This document shows positions 56,292 to 64,000 of a DNA stretch of 64,000 nucleotides, piece after piece. The notes under the pieces are model-generated. The model did no database searches. It was not told where the DNA came from and saw nothing but the letters and a program-made list of their open reading frames with translations. Made by a program: the position numbers and the translations under genes. Origin of the DNA: Cyanobium usitatum str. Tous (lineage in GTDB: Bacteria; Cyanobacteriota; Cyanobacteriia; PCC-6307; Cyanobiaceae); assembly GCF_003011885.1 (NCBI RefSeq), contig NZ_PXXO01000001.1, positions 62,001 through 126,000 of the forward strand. Reading direction: 5' to 3'. Every line of letters begins with the position of its first letter. The stretch's first letter is position 1.

Positions 56292-57062
56292 TCAGCGCAG
56301 CATCGGCGGCAGGGCCTTGGCTGGAACTGCCCGCAACAATTCGAGCTCCGCCCGTAGCGCCGGATCCTGCCGGAAGGCTCGCCACTGGGGACTGGCGATG
56401 ATCTGCAGGGCGGCGTCGGCCCCAAGGCGCTGGCCTGCCTCCACATCGGAGGGGTAATGCACGCCGCACAGCACCCGGTTGGCTCCACCCTGGCGGCCTA
56501 CGTGATGCAGGCGCTCGCGACGCTCGGGAAGTAGGTCAGCGAGCAGCTCGGCTGTGCTGCGGAACCACACGGCGTGCCCAGAGGGAAAGGAGCCGGTGTT
56601 CTCCCGTGGCAGACAGGGCTCCAGCCCAGGGTGGGCGATGTAGGGACGGATGCGGCCCTGTTGTTGCTTGATTCCCCGATAGGCGCTGTTCACCGGCGCC
56701 ATGAACGCGTGAAGGCCGGCGCTGAGCATTGGCGTGGCCTTGCCGAGCTCAGTGCCCACAGCGCTGCTGAAGACATTGAGGTCGCGGTCTAGTAGCAGCC
56801 AGGTGGTGGCCACGATCTCCGGGCTTCGGAAGCGCTGCAGCCACTCCAGGATCGCCAGATCAGCGGCTTCCGCGGCGCTGCCGGGCGCTGGAGGGAGGCC
56901 AGCGATTGCGGCCAGTCGGCGCTGGTCGAGTTTGAGCTCAGCTGCTGCCGGTTCGGCCTGGGCGGCCAGGCATGTTTGCTGCAGGGCTAGGGCGGCCAGC
57001 AGACCAGCTACCCACTGAGATCGCCGCAGGGTGGTGGAACGGTGTGGGGCACAGGTGGACAT
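56292..57062 (-). CDS. PAP2-type acid phosphatase, secreted
   Basis: 256 residues with a signal peptide (VAGLLAALALQQTCLAAQA). The PAP2 phosphatase motifs are in order: KQQQGRIRP (near residue 125), PRENTGSFPSGHA and RVLCGVHYPSDVEAG. Such class A-type phosphatases act on phosphomonoesters in the periplasm. Just upstream of its start lies the octamer array (57105-57168). It precedes ruvC on the same strand. Confidence 0.9.
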   Translation of the reverse strand: MSTCAPHRSTTLRRSQWVAGLLAALALQQTCLAAQAEPAAAELKLDQRRLAAIAGLPPAPGSAAEAADLAILEWLQRFRSPEIVATTWLLLDRDLNVFSSAVGTELGKATPMLSAGLHAFMAPVNSAYRGIKQQQGRIRPYIAHPGLEPCLPRENTGSFPSGHAVWFRSTAELLADLLPERRERLHHVGRQGGANRVLCGVHYPSDVEAGQRLGADAALQIIASPQWRAFRQDPALRAELELLRAVPAKALPPMLR

Positions 57063-57104
57063 GGCGGTGATCGTTGTAAAAAATTGGGGGGAGGCAATAT
57101 CTGA

Positions 57105-57168
57105 ATCTGAGGATCTGAGGATCTGAGGATCTGATGATCTGATGATCTGATGATCTGATGATCTGAGG
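57105..57168. repeat. 8-base tandem repeat, eight units
   Basis: Eight exact-length octamers: ATCTGAGG three times (57105-57128), ATCTGATG four times (57129-57160), then ATCTGAGG (57161-57168). Preceded by partial ATCTG. It lies in the 125-base gap between the PAP2 phosphatase start (57062) and the histidine phosphatase stop (57188), both minus-strand, so it occupies the probable 5' leader or promoter region of the PAP2 gene. Confidence 0.95.
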
Positions 57169-57187
57169 ACTTCAGGGCCGGCGATGG

Positions 57188-57811
57188 TCAGCTCCGCGGT
57201 TGCCGACCAGGCTCCAGGAGTGGTTCACAGCGCTGCTGGCCATCGAGCAGCTGGGCCTGGCTGTAGGTCCGCACCTCGGGTTGCATTAGGGACGGCCGGT
57301 AGCGGAGCACAACCAGCTGGTCGAAGTCGTCGTCGGCGATCGGCGCCATCGCTGGCCAGCCCAGGCCTGCGGCGAGCTGGGGCAGGCGACGGTGTTCCCA
57401 GAACAGCATCACCCTGCCGCCGGCAACACTTGGATCGGTGAGAATTTGGCGACCTGAGCGGAAAGAATCCTCGCGGGAGGCGAGGTCGATGGCGATGTCT
57501 ACGCCGGTAGCAACCGCTAGAGGCACGGCCGTCTGGTAACTGCGGGCGTTCTTGCCGGAAATGGGATCGAGATAGAAGCTACGGATCTGGCTGGGGCGCC
57601 CAAAACATTGCGGCAGTAGCGAGGCCAGCGCATTAGCGCGCTCGAATCCCTGCGCCGACAGGTTGTAATTGGACCCCCCAGGACCTTTGTGGCCATGCCG
57701 CATCAGCACCACCAGCTCGGGCGTGGCCCGAGCGGAGGGGGCCAGTGGCATCAGTCCGAGACAGGCGCTGCAAAGCATCCCCCAGCCGATGCAGTCAGCC
57801 GATGAGGCCAT
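57188..57811 (-). CDS. Histidine phosphatase family protein, secreted
   Basis: 207 residues from ATG 57811. A signal-like N-terminus (IGWGMLCSACLGLMPLAPSARA) is followed by VVLMRHGHKGP (the RHG motif) at about residue 38, then LSAQGFERANALASLLP and RSYQTA. The usual second His is in WEHRRLPQL. Phosphomonoesterase-like substrate unknown. It lies 8 bases after chlI. Confidence 0.82.
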   Translation of the reverse strand: MASSADCIGWGMLCSACLGLMPLAPSARATPELVVLMRHGHKGPGGSNYNLSAQGFERANALASLLPQCFGRPSQIRSFYLDPISGKNARSYQTAVPLAVATGVDIAIDLASREDSFRSGRQILTDPSVAGGRVMLFWEHRRLPQLAAGLGWPAMAPIADDDFDQLVVLRYRPSLMQPEVRTYSQAQLLDGQQRCEPLLEPGRQPRS

Positions 57812-57819
57812 GGGGTGCT

Positions 57820-58908
57820 TCACCCCACCAACGCCAGCTCGAAGGCGCTGCGATCGCTGCTGTCGGAGCGCTCGAACACCTTGCAGAACACCTTCACCAC
57901 CCGGTCGCCGGAGTCGATCGTTTCCAGCGGGTCTTTGCGCAGGCGATGGCGCAGGCAGCAGGCCATGACGCGAGCCACGTCTTCTTCGCCCACTTCGGTG
58001 CGACCCTCGAAGGCGGCCAGGGCCCGGGCGGCTCGGTTGGTGACGATGTCGCCGCGCAGGCCATCCACATCCAGCTCGCCGCACACCGCCGAGATGCGAA
58101 TGCGTAGGTCGGCGTCGATTGCAACTTGATTCAGCAGCTTCTGCGCCGCAATCACACGGTCCTGCAGGGCGTCCTGGGTGGTTTGTACGGCGTTGTTGAA
58201 GCCGTCTGGATCGCTGTCGAAGGCGGTGCGCTGATCCACCACCTGCACCCGCAGCCCTGGATCGCGCACGGTGCGCACCTCCACGCTCATGCCGAAGCGA
58301 TCGAGCAGCTGGGGCCGCAGCTCCCCCTCCTCGGGGTTGCCGGAGCCGATCAGCACGAAGCGGGCCGGGTGGCGCACGCTCACGCCTTCGCGCTCCACCG
58401 TGTTCCAGCCGGAGGCGGCTGAATCCAGCAGCACGTCCACCAGGTGGTCGTCGAGCAGGTTCACCTCATCCACGTAGAGCAGGCCGCGGTTGGCCTTGGC
58501 CAGTAGGCCGGGCTCAAAGGCCCGCACGCCTTCACTCAGAGCCTTTTCGATGTCGATCGTGCCGCAGAGGCGATCTTCCGTGGCGCCTAGGGGTAGGTCT
58601 ACCATCGGCACCTGGCGGGGCTCCACCGGTAGCTCCTCACCCTGCTCGGCGCGGGCACGCACCTCCGTGCTCTGCAGATCTGGGTCGAAGGGGGAGCTGT
58701 TGTACGGGTCGCCCGCCACCACATCGATTTCGGGCAGCAGGTCGGCCAGGGCCCGGATGGTGGTCGATTTGCCGGTGCCCCGGTCGCCCATGATCATCAC
58801 GCCGCCAATGCGCGGATCGATCACGTTGAGCAGCAGGGCCAGCTTCATCTCCTCCTGCCCGACGATCGCGGTGAAGGGGAAGACCCTGCGCTTGCGAGCT
58901 GGCGTCAC
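57820..58908 (-). CDS. chlI: Magnesium chelatase subunit I
   Basis: 362 residues. ChlI is the AAA+ subunit that inserts Mg into protoporphyrin IX with ChlD and ChlH. The P-loop is GDRGTGKST (near residue 45), Walker B is LLYVDEVNLLDDHLVDVLLD, with sensor VLIGSGNPEEGELRPQLLDRFG. It overlaps the DUF3370 gene by four bases and is followed by the histidine phosphatase. Confidence 0.97.
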   Translation of the reverse strand: MTPARKRRVFPFTAIVGQEEMKLALLLNVIDPRIGGVMIMGDRGTGKSTTIRALADLLPEIDVVAGDPYNSSPFDPDLQSTEVRARAEQGEELPVEPRQVPMVDLPLGATEDRLCGTIDIEKALSEGVRAFEPGLLAKANRGLLYVDEVNLLDDHLVDVLLDSAASGWNTVEREGVSVRHPARFVLIGSGNPEEGELRPQLLDRFGMSVEVRTVRDPGLRVQVVDQRTAFDSDPDGFNNAVQTTQDALQDRVIAAQKLLNQVAIDADLRIRISAVCGELDVDGLRGDIVTNRAARALAAFEGRTEVGEEDVARVMACCLRHRLRKDPLETIDSGDRVVKVFCKVFERSDSSDRSAFELALVG

Positions 58909-60356
58909 GGACGGCTGGTTGGAGTTGATTCGGATTGTTTCACAGCTGGGTTCATAGCTGGATCTGGAAGCGGCAACAGGCTGAGCACCTGGGGCGGGGT
59001 GGCATCGGCCGGATAGATCAGCCGCACCTGCAGCTGGCGGCTGGCCCCTGGAGCCAGGCTGATGGTGCCAAAGGCGGGGCTGGGTTCACCAGCACGCTGC
59101 ACCAGATGGAAGCTGCGCCGGCCAACGGGCCTGCTGCCCGCGCTGGCGCCATCAAGGCCCGTCACCTCCACCGTGCCGCGGAACATCACCGGCCGGCTGC
59201 CACTAGCGATGCCGCCAATGCTTTTGAAGCGCAGGCCACCCATGGCGGCATCGCCTTTGAGCGGCGATTCCAGGGCCAGCTGCAGGGTCACCGGCTTGGG
59301 CGTGTCGTTGCGCAAGGGGATGCTGAGGTCGTATTCGACGCCGTAGTTGCCGTGGGCGGCCCAGGCCGTGCCGGGGTAAAAGGCCTGCAGCTCGGCGGTT
59401 TGCACCTGGCCGGTGCCCAGGGTGCCGCGCTCCAGGCTGCTGATCGGCCAGGAGATCGGCGCCCGGCTCACGCTCAACCAGTTTTTGCCCGGATCGCTGA
59501 GGCGGCTGCGCCAAACGCTGCCCACCTGCACCCCACTCACCCGCGAATACACCATGCCCCCCTTGCTGCCGCGGGGGGTGGGGCTGTGCTCCCGGGGGCT
59601 GAGATCCCCCTCCAGCAGGGCGGCCCAGCTGGAGGGGGCCGGCGGCTGATTGCCGCTGCCGAAGGCCGCCAGGGTGGCCAGGCTCACGGGGCCCGAGCTC
59701 TCCAGCCGCAGCTGCAGGTTGCGGCCGTTGAGCAGGGGATCGAGGCCCCGCACCGGCAGGGGCAGCACGATCAGGGTGGTGGGAGCGCCTGGGGTCAGGG
59801 TCCAGCTGGCGGGCAGCTCGGGGCTGCGCTGGCGGGCCAGCAATTCGGTGGCCACCCGGCTGCCGGGGCCAGCCCACACCGGCGTAGTGCCCTGAACCAT
59901 CAGGGCTGGCAGGGGCAGGAAGGGGGCGCCGGCCTGGCCGGGATCTACCGCCTGAGAAAGGGCCGTTGAGCCAGCCAGCAGCTTCAGGGTTACGGGGCCG
60001 GGGCCGCGGGGAGCGGCCAGCACCGCCAGCCACAGGGTGGAGTCGGGGCTCTCCGGCTTGCCCGCATACACGTGATGGCTGAACAGATCAAAGCGGCCGT
60101 TTAGCGCCACATCCAGGTGGGCTGCAGGCACGCCTCGGCCGGCGCCGGGGAAAGTGGAGAGCAGGATCCCGGGCGCGCGAATCAGCTCGGGGTTGTTGTC
60201 GTTTACCAGCAGCAGCCGATCCAGACCGCCGCTCAAGGGCGCCACGGTCTGGGGGCGCAGCACGGGGGCGGGCTGGGCCAAGCCGGCGGGGGCAGCCAGG
60301 CTGGTTAGCAGCAGCAGGGGCAGCCAGCTGGCATGGAGCAGGCGAGGACGGTTCAT
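58905..60356 (-). CDS. DUF3370 family protein, secreted
   Basis: 483 residues, with a signal peptide (LPLLLLTSLAAPAGLA). The rest is beta-rich with LRPQTVAPLSGGLDRLLLVNDNNPELIRAPGIL near the start and LYGAH-like segments such as HGNYGVEYDLSIPLRND, as seen in the cyanobacterial DUF3370 family. Probably a periplasmic or surface protein; function unknown. It overlaps chlI at its stop and the beta-lactamase-like gene at its start, each by four bases. Confidence 0.83.
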   Translation of the reverse strand: MNRPRLLHASWLPLLLLTSLAAPAGLAQPAPVLRPQTVAPLSGGLDRLLLVNDNNPELIRAPGILLSTFPGAGRGVPAAHLDVALNGRFDLFSHHVYAGKPESPDSTLWLAVLAAPRGPGPVTLKLLAGSTALSQAVDPGQAGAPFLPLPALMVQGTTPVWAGPGSRVATELLARQRSPELPASWTLTPGAPTTLIVLPLPVRGLDPLLNGRNLQLRLESSGPVSLATLAAFGSGNQPPAPSSWAALLEGDLSPREHSPTPRGSKGGMVYSRVSGVQVGSVWRSRLSDPGKNWLSVSRAPISWPISSLERGTLGTGQVQTAELQAFYPGTAWAAHGNYGVEYDLSIPLRNDTPKPVTLQLALESPLKGDAAMGGLRFKSIGGIASGSRPVMFRGTVEVTGLDGASAGSRPVGRRSFHLVQRAGEPSPAFGTISLAPGASRQLQVRLIYPADATPPQVLSLLPLPDPAMNPAVKQSESTPTSRP

Positions 60357-61423
60357 TTGCGGCCTACCAGGGTTTTTGATACTTCAGCTGCCATGGCGCG
60401 GATCAGATCGGTGGAGCGGGGGTCATTGAACGGACCTTTAACCATGAAGGCCGCCACGGCGCGCTGGCCGTTGGGGAGCTGGATCAGGGCCGCATCGGCG
60501 TAGGCAATGCCGATATCACCGGTTTTGTTGTAGACGGTGATGCCGAAACTGAGCAGCTCGCTGTCGGGGTCGGCGGCATCTTTACCAAGTCCCTGGAGTA
60601 AGCCCAGGGGAATCAGGGTGTTGGTGCGGGAGCTGCCCATGATTTCCCTAAACAGGTCCCGAGCCCGGGGACTCAGGCTTTCGCCGATATCCACCATGGC
60701 GATCGACTTGGCCAGGTCGCGGCTGCTGGTGGTGTTGGTGCCTTCGAGATCGGGCAGCCAGTTGTTGACTGCCGTTGAAGGCAGGCCCATGGCGGTGAAA
60801 CGCTCATTGAGCGTCGTTTTGCCGCCTAGACGCTTGATCAGCAGGTTGGTGGCGCTGTTGTCGCTCACCCGGATCATTTCGGTGGCCGCTTCAAAAAACG
60901 GGAAGCGGGTGCCCACCGGTTTGTTGGCCATCCAGCCGGCTCCGCCGCCCATCACCTCTTTGGTGAGGGGCAGGGGCTCGTTCCAGCGCAACTTGCCGTT
61001 GTCGAGGTCTTCCAGGCCTGCCAGCAGGATCGGCGTTTTGATTGAGCTGGCGGCCGGCAGGGGTAGGTCGGGCTGCAGCTGGGCAAAGCGGCCGTCGTCG
61101 AGCACCAGCAGGAAGGCGCTGGCGGTGAGGCCTTTCTGGGCTGCTGCCAGCTCGCTCCAGCGCTTGCTCACCGCTGCCAGCTCCGTGCGGGCTTCGAACT
61201 GCCCCGGATCGAGGCCCTTGCTATTGCGGGCTGCGCCGAGGTCGAGGCTGGGGGCCTTGCTGGCGCCTTGGGCCAGGCGGGGGGCCAGCAGCTTGAGGCT
61301 GGTGCCGGTGACCACGCCCAGACCAATTCCCATCACCACCAGGCGCAACACCAACCGAAAGGGGCCTCCCCAGCGGTTCTTGGGGCTACGGGGCTGACGG
61401 CCAGTGGTCACGGGCCACTCCAA
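60353..61423 (-). CDS. Serine hydrolase, class A beta-lactamase/PBP-like
   Basis: 356 residues. N-terminal membrane helix (VLRLVVMGIGLGVVTGTSL), then a transpeptidase-like fold with S-x-x-K (AASSIKTPI, near residue 130), S-D-N (RVSDNSATNLLI) and K-T-G (VYNKTGDIG). The order and spacing match class A beta-lactamases and related PBP-like hydrolases. The Glu166 region of true beta-lactamases is not clearly recognisable, so activity is uncertain. It overlaps DUF3370 by four bases. Confidence 0.85.
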   Translation of the reverse strand: MEWPVTTGRQPRSPKNRWGGPFRLVLRLVVMGIGLGVVTGTSLKLLAPRLAQGASKAPSLDLGAARNSKGLDPGQFEARTELAAVSKRWSELAAAQKGLTASAFLLVLDDGRFAQLQPDLPLPAASSIKTPILLAGLEDLDNGKLRWNEPLPLTKEVMGGGAGWMANKPVGTRFPFFEAATEMIRVSDNSATNLLIKRLGGKTTLNERFTAMGLPSTAVNNWLPDLEGTNTTSSRDLAKSIAMVDIGESLSPRARDLFREIMGSSRTNTLIPLGLLQGLGKDAADPDSELLSFGITVYNKTGDIGIAYADAALIQLPNGQRAVAAFMVKGPFNDPRSTDLIRAMAAEVSKTLVGRK

Positions 61424-61438
61424 CGAAGTGACCTGAAG

Positions 61439-62188
61439 TTAAGGGGTCTGGCCAGGGTTGCTCCCGCGCTCACTGGCCCAGCGCAGCTGGCGCACCATGC
61501 CGCGCACCAGGGCCACCTCTTCAGTGGAGATTTGGGCCCGCTGTAGCAGCCCCCGCAGCTTGGCCATGCGGGCGTGGGCAGTGTGGGGATGGAGGAAACC
61601 CACGTCGAGCAGCAGGGCCTCGGCATCGCCGAGCATCGCTTCGAGGGCCTGGCGGTCGCTTGGCTCCGGCAGGGCGCCAACCTCAGGGCTGCTGCCCAGG
61701 CTGCTTTCTAAGCAATGCCAGCTATGCAGCACTAGGGCTGCAGCGTGGGAGAGGTTGAGGGAGGCATAGGCGTCGCCGCTGCCCAGGGTGAGCAGCTGGC
61801 CAGCCTGGAGCAGCTCGTCGTTGCTGAGGCCCCGATCCTCCCGGCCGAACACCAGGGCGCAGGGCCCCCTGGCCTGGGCCAGCCAGAGCAGGGCCGGCTC
61901 CGGTGCTTGCAGGGGTAGGGGCTCGCCGGAGCGCCGGCCGCTGGTGGCCACCACCCGGCAGCAGTCGGCCAGGGCGGCGCTGAGACTGGGGAACAGGCGG
62001 GCCTGCTCCAGCAGCCGGCCGCCATGTACGGCCATGCGCCGGGCCTCCTCGCCGAGGTGGTCGCAGCGAGGGGCCACTAGGCGCAGCTCACCTACGTCGA
62101 AGTTGGCGCAGAGGCGAGCAACGCTGCCGACGTTGAGCGGCCCGGAGGGTTCCACCAGCACTACGGCCAGCTGGGCGGCGCCGCTCAC
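61439..62188 (-). CDS. RNA methyltransferase, TrmH/SpoU family (TrmJ-like)
   Basis: 249 residues from GTG 62188. The start LAVVLVEPSGPLNVGSVARLCANFDV and the later CALVFGREDRGLSNDELLQ and YASLNLSHAAALVL are the SPOUT knot motifs I-III. It methylates ribose 2'-O of a tRNA, as in TrmJ. The GTG overlaps the cytM stop as GTGA. A longer reading upstream would overlap cytM. Confidence 0.88.
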   Translation of the reverse strand: MSGAAQLAVVLVEPSGPLNVGSVARLCANFDVGELRLVAPRCDHLGEEARRMAVHGGRLLEQARLFPSLSAALADCCRVVATSGRRSGEPLPLQAPEPALLWLAQARGPCALVFGREDRGLSNDELLQAGQLLTLGSGDAYASLNLSHAAALVLHSWHCLESSLGSSPEVGALPEPSDRQALEAMLGDAEALLLDVGFLHPHTAHARMAKLRGLLQRAQISTEEVALVRGMVRQLRWASERGSNPGQTP

Positions 62189-62571
62189 ACAAGACCGTTC
62201 AGATAGGCCAGCAGGTCCGCCATGGCCTGGGGTTCCGGTTGGAAGCGGGGCATCGGCGGCGTGCGGCCACTCACCACCTGCTGGATCAACTGGCGGGAGC
62301 TCTTGCGGGCGGCGACCCCGTGGAGATTGGGGCCCACCAGCCCTTGGGCGGCGATGCCGTGGCAGCCGGCGCAATTGAGCCGAAACAGCCGGCCGCCCTT
62401 CTCGCTGGAGCCGCTGAGCTCAAGGGTCTGACGGCTATAGGGATCGGCCTGGGCTGCAGGCAGCACCAGCAACACCGCCACGATGCAGGCCGCGGCCGCC
62501 ATGCCCACCAGGGCAGCGATCAGGCCGCGGCGCCCTTTTGCGGCATCTGGGTTTAGGGGTTGGCCGGTCAC
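62185..62571 (-). CDS. cytM: Cytochrome cM
   Basis: 128 residues from GTG 62571 (TTG 62616 is alternative). The N-terminal membrane helix ([22 protein letters not shown]) is followed by a small cytochrome c domain with CAGCH and distal methionine-type PPMPRFQP. CytM is a cyanobacterial c-type cytochrome linked to respiration and stress, anchored by its N-terminal helix. It overlaps the methyltransferase start and is divergent from petG. Confidence 0.92.
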   Translation of the reverse strand: MTGQPLNPDAAKGRRGLIAALVGMAAAACIVAVLLVLPAAQADPYSRQTLELSGSSEKGGRLFRLNCAGCHGIAAQGLVGPNLHGVAARKSSRQLIQQVVSGRTPPMPRFQPEPQAMADLLAYLNGLV

Positions 62572-62646
62572 AGTTGGTGCGGGGCGCTCGCGATAAGGGG
62601 GATGGGCGTGGAACAATTGTGCCTTGAACGCCTTGTCAGTGCTCCC

Positions 62647-62757
62647 ATGATCGAACCCCTGCTCTGCGGCATCGTGCTCGGTCTGATCCCCGTGACCCTG
62701 GCTGGTTTGTTTGTAGCCGCCTGGAACCAGTATCGCCGTGGCACCCTGCTCGACTGA
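62647..62757 (+). CDS. petG: Cytochrome b6f complex subunit 5
   Basis: 36 residues: [18 protein letters not shown]..., a single membrane helix and a short basic end ([10 protein letters not shown]). PetG is needed for stability of the b6f complex. The start is the ATG at 62647. It converges on rsmD, three bases from its stop. Divergent from cytM with about 75 bases between starts. Confidence 0.95.
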   Translation: MIEPLLCGIVLGLIPVTLAGLFVAAWNQYRRGTLLD

Positions 62758-62760
62758 GCT

Positions 62761-63351
62761 TCAGTCGACACTTCGATCGGTGCTGCAGTGGACTTGGTCC
62801 AGTAGCAGCAAGCTGGTGCTGCCGTAGCGCCGTTCATCGAGCTTGCTCCACCCGGCTGGAATCGCTGGCAGCTTGGAGCTGGCGCATTCCCAGATCAAGG
62901 TGCCGCCTGGCTTGAGCCAGCCTCCTGCCAGTACAGCACTGGCTATCTGGGCATAAAGGTCTGCGGCGTAGGGGGGGTCGGCATAGATCAAATCAAAGGC
63001 TGCATGTTGATTTGGCTCCGCAAGCCAACGCCCCACCTCGCGGCAGTGCACCGCCCAGGCGGTCGCTTGGCGGCCGGCGTCACCCAGCCCCTGATGCACC
63101 GCTTCGAGATTGGTGCGGGTCACGGCGGCGATGCGGCGGTCTTGCTCGATTGCCACAACTCGGTTAGCACCCCGATGCAGGGCTTCGCAGGCCATAGCGC
63201 CGCTGCCGCTGCATAGATCCAGCCAGGCGCAGCCGGGCAGCTCGGCTGCCAGCAGGTTCATTACCGCCAGCCGCACCCGGGAGCTGGTGGGGCGGGCGAT
63301 GCTGCCCGGCGGACTCTGTAGCCGCCGGCCCCCGCTAATCCGCAGGCTCAT
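62761..63351 (-). CDS. rsmD: 16S rRNA (guanine(966)-N(2))-methyltransferase RsmD
   Basis: 196 residues. Early RISGGRRLQSPPG and TRVRLAVMNLL-like region, then the SAM motif LDLCSGSGAMACEALHRGA and the catalytic IYADPPYA (DPPY). The overlap with hisH is four bases. It ends near petG. Confidence 0.93.
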   Translation of the reverse strand: MSLRISGGRRLQSPPGSIARPTSSRVRLAVMNLLAAELPGCAWLDLCSGSGAMACEALHRGANRVVAIEQDRRIAAVTRTNLEAVHQGLGDAGRQATAWAVHCREVGRWLAEPNQHAAFDLIYADPPYAADLYAQIASAVLAGGWLKPGGTLIWECASSKLPAIPAGWSKLDERRYGSTSLLLLDQVHCSTDRSVD

Positions 63352-63971
63352 AAGGCAGCGAGCCAGGCCAGCCAGCGGCGCAGGATTGCTTCGCCGTGGG
63401 GGCCTGATTTTTCCGGGTGAAACTGGCAGGCGCCAATGGCGCCCTGCCAGACAGCGGCGGTGACAGCGGTGTCGGCGAAGCGCACCAGGGCGGTGCTGCA
63501 GGCCGGATCACTGGGCTCGGCGGCGTAGGAGTGCACGAAATACACCCAGCTCTCCGGGCTGCCGGCCGGTAGCAGGGGACTGGGGTTTGCTGGCACCAGG
63601 GGCTCCCAGCCCATGTGCGGAATCGGGTGGCCAGGCCGGCGGGGCAGGGCCCGCACCCGCCCCTTAAGCAGGCCCAGGCCTTCGGCTTCGCCCTCGTCAC
63701 TGGCCTCAAACAGCAGCTGCAGCCCCAGGCAAATGCCCAGCAGGGGCCGGCCGGCATCGCACCAGGTCGTGATCGCCTCTGCCAGACCACCCTGGCGCAG
63801 GCGCTCCATCGCCGGATCAAAGGCTCCGACCCCTGGCAGCACCAGGGCCTTGCAGCCCTCCATTTCGGCGCCGCATTGAACGGTCTGGACCGTTGCGCCA
63901 AGCCGTTCGAAAGCCCGCTGCACAGAGTGCAGATTGCCCATGCCGTAATCGATCAAGCCGAGGCGACTCAT
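63348..63971 (-). CDS. hisH: Imidazole glycerol phosphate synthase subunit HisH
   Basis: 207 residues. HisH is the glutaminase subunit that gives ammonia to HisF in histidine biosynthesis. The start LGLIDYGMGNLHSVQRAFE, the nucleophile in GICLGLQLLFEASDEG (Cys near 80) and the final QFHPEKSGPHG are conserved. It is the last gene of the window; 29 bases of unassigned sequence follow. Confidence 0.96.
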   Translation of the reverse strand: MSRLGLIDYGMGNLHSVQRAFERLGATVQTVQCGAEMEGCKALVLPGVGAFDPAMERLRQGGLAEAITTWCDAGRPLLGICLGLQLLFEASDEGEAEGLGLLKGRVRALPRRPGHPIPHMGWEPLVPANPSPLLPAGSPESWVYFVHSYAAEPSDPACSTALVRFADTAVTAAVWQGAIGACQFHPEKSGPHGEAILRRWLAWLAAL

Positions 63972-64000
63972 GGGGCCGAAGAACTTGGTTGGCGGCGGCC

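Noticed and set aside
57098-57173. CRISPR array
   Set aside because: The units are 8 bases and contiguous, without spacers; no cas genes are present.
57640-57660. Second tRNA T-arm (CGCTCGAATCCCTGCG)
   Set aside because: No cloverleaf can be built around it and it lies in the histidine phosphatase coding sequence.

Overview
This window is a stretch of ordinary chromosome from a high-GC unicellular picocyanobacterium, most likely of the Cyanobium/Synechococcus group. The evidence is direct: photosystem I subunits (psaF, psaJ), cytochrome b6f subunits (petA, petC, petG), ndhB, cytochrome cM, magnesium chelatase chlI, a high-light-inducible protein, a cyAbrB regulator and several families known mainly from cyanobacteria (DUF2232, DUF3067, DUF3370). 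The GCGATCGC (HIP1) palindrome is not abundant, which fits the picocyanobacterial lineage better than the classical freshwater cyanobacteria. I see no rRNA, CRISPR array, insertion sequence, prophage or integrase; one tRNA (Val, CAC) is present. Organism and lineage are inferences from gene content and gene order.

Layout. 1-3.8 kb: end of birA, an M23 peptidase, a LolD/DevA-like ATPase and ndhB. 3.9-9.9 kb: topA followed by a tight plus-strand run (lipoprotein, DUF2232 membrane protein, CobT-like enzyme, Tat-type lipoprotein). 10.3-13.8 kb: ferredoxin-fused aldo/keto reductase with bifunctional nuclease, riboflavin synthase, HdeD-like protein, cyAbrB. 13.8-22.1 kb: terminal oxidase ctaCDE, divergent from ctaA-ctaB, an ABC exporter pair and a NanE-like epimerase. 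22-30.9 kb: groEL, fabG, a family 9 glycosyltransferase, ispD, an S66 peptidase, a UbiA prenyltransferase, ppx, a RodZ-like protein and tRNA-Val. 31-41.4 kb: an Mqo-like oxidoreductase, petC-petA-lgt-cobM, tatC with an NFACT protein, gmk, psaF-psaJ, tsaD and hli. 41.4-52.4 kb: a PilT-like ATPase, wecB, an HlyD-type adaptor, ychF, an MFS transporter, a DUF1400 hydrolase and a peptide-type ABC pair. 52.7-64 kb: homoserine dehydrogenase, sufE, small conserved genes, folate and RuvC genes, two phosphatases, chlI, DUF3370, a beta-lactamase-like serine hydrolase, an rRNA/tRNA methyltransferase, cytM, petG, rsmD and hisH.

How the genes work together. Three respiratory and photosynthetic clusters stand out: the ctaCDE oxidase with its heme A biosynthesis genes (ctaA, ctaB) in divergent orientation; petC-petA with the lipoprotein transferase lgt and cobM packed immediately downstream; and psaF-psaJ with a clear Rho-independent terminator. 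Many neighbours overlap by 1-17 bases, which suggests translational coupling.

I did not find a convincing new multi-gene system. The most distinctive feature is a set of short tandem repeats (periods 8, 9, 12, 15, 18 and 19 bp) in intergenic gaps, across stop codons and inside coding sequence as in-frame hexapeptides. The GTACAG nonamer recurs in two gaps 36 kb apart. This is the observation I would pursue first.
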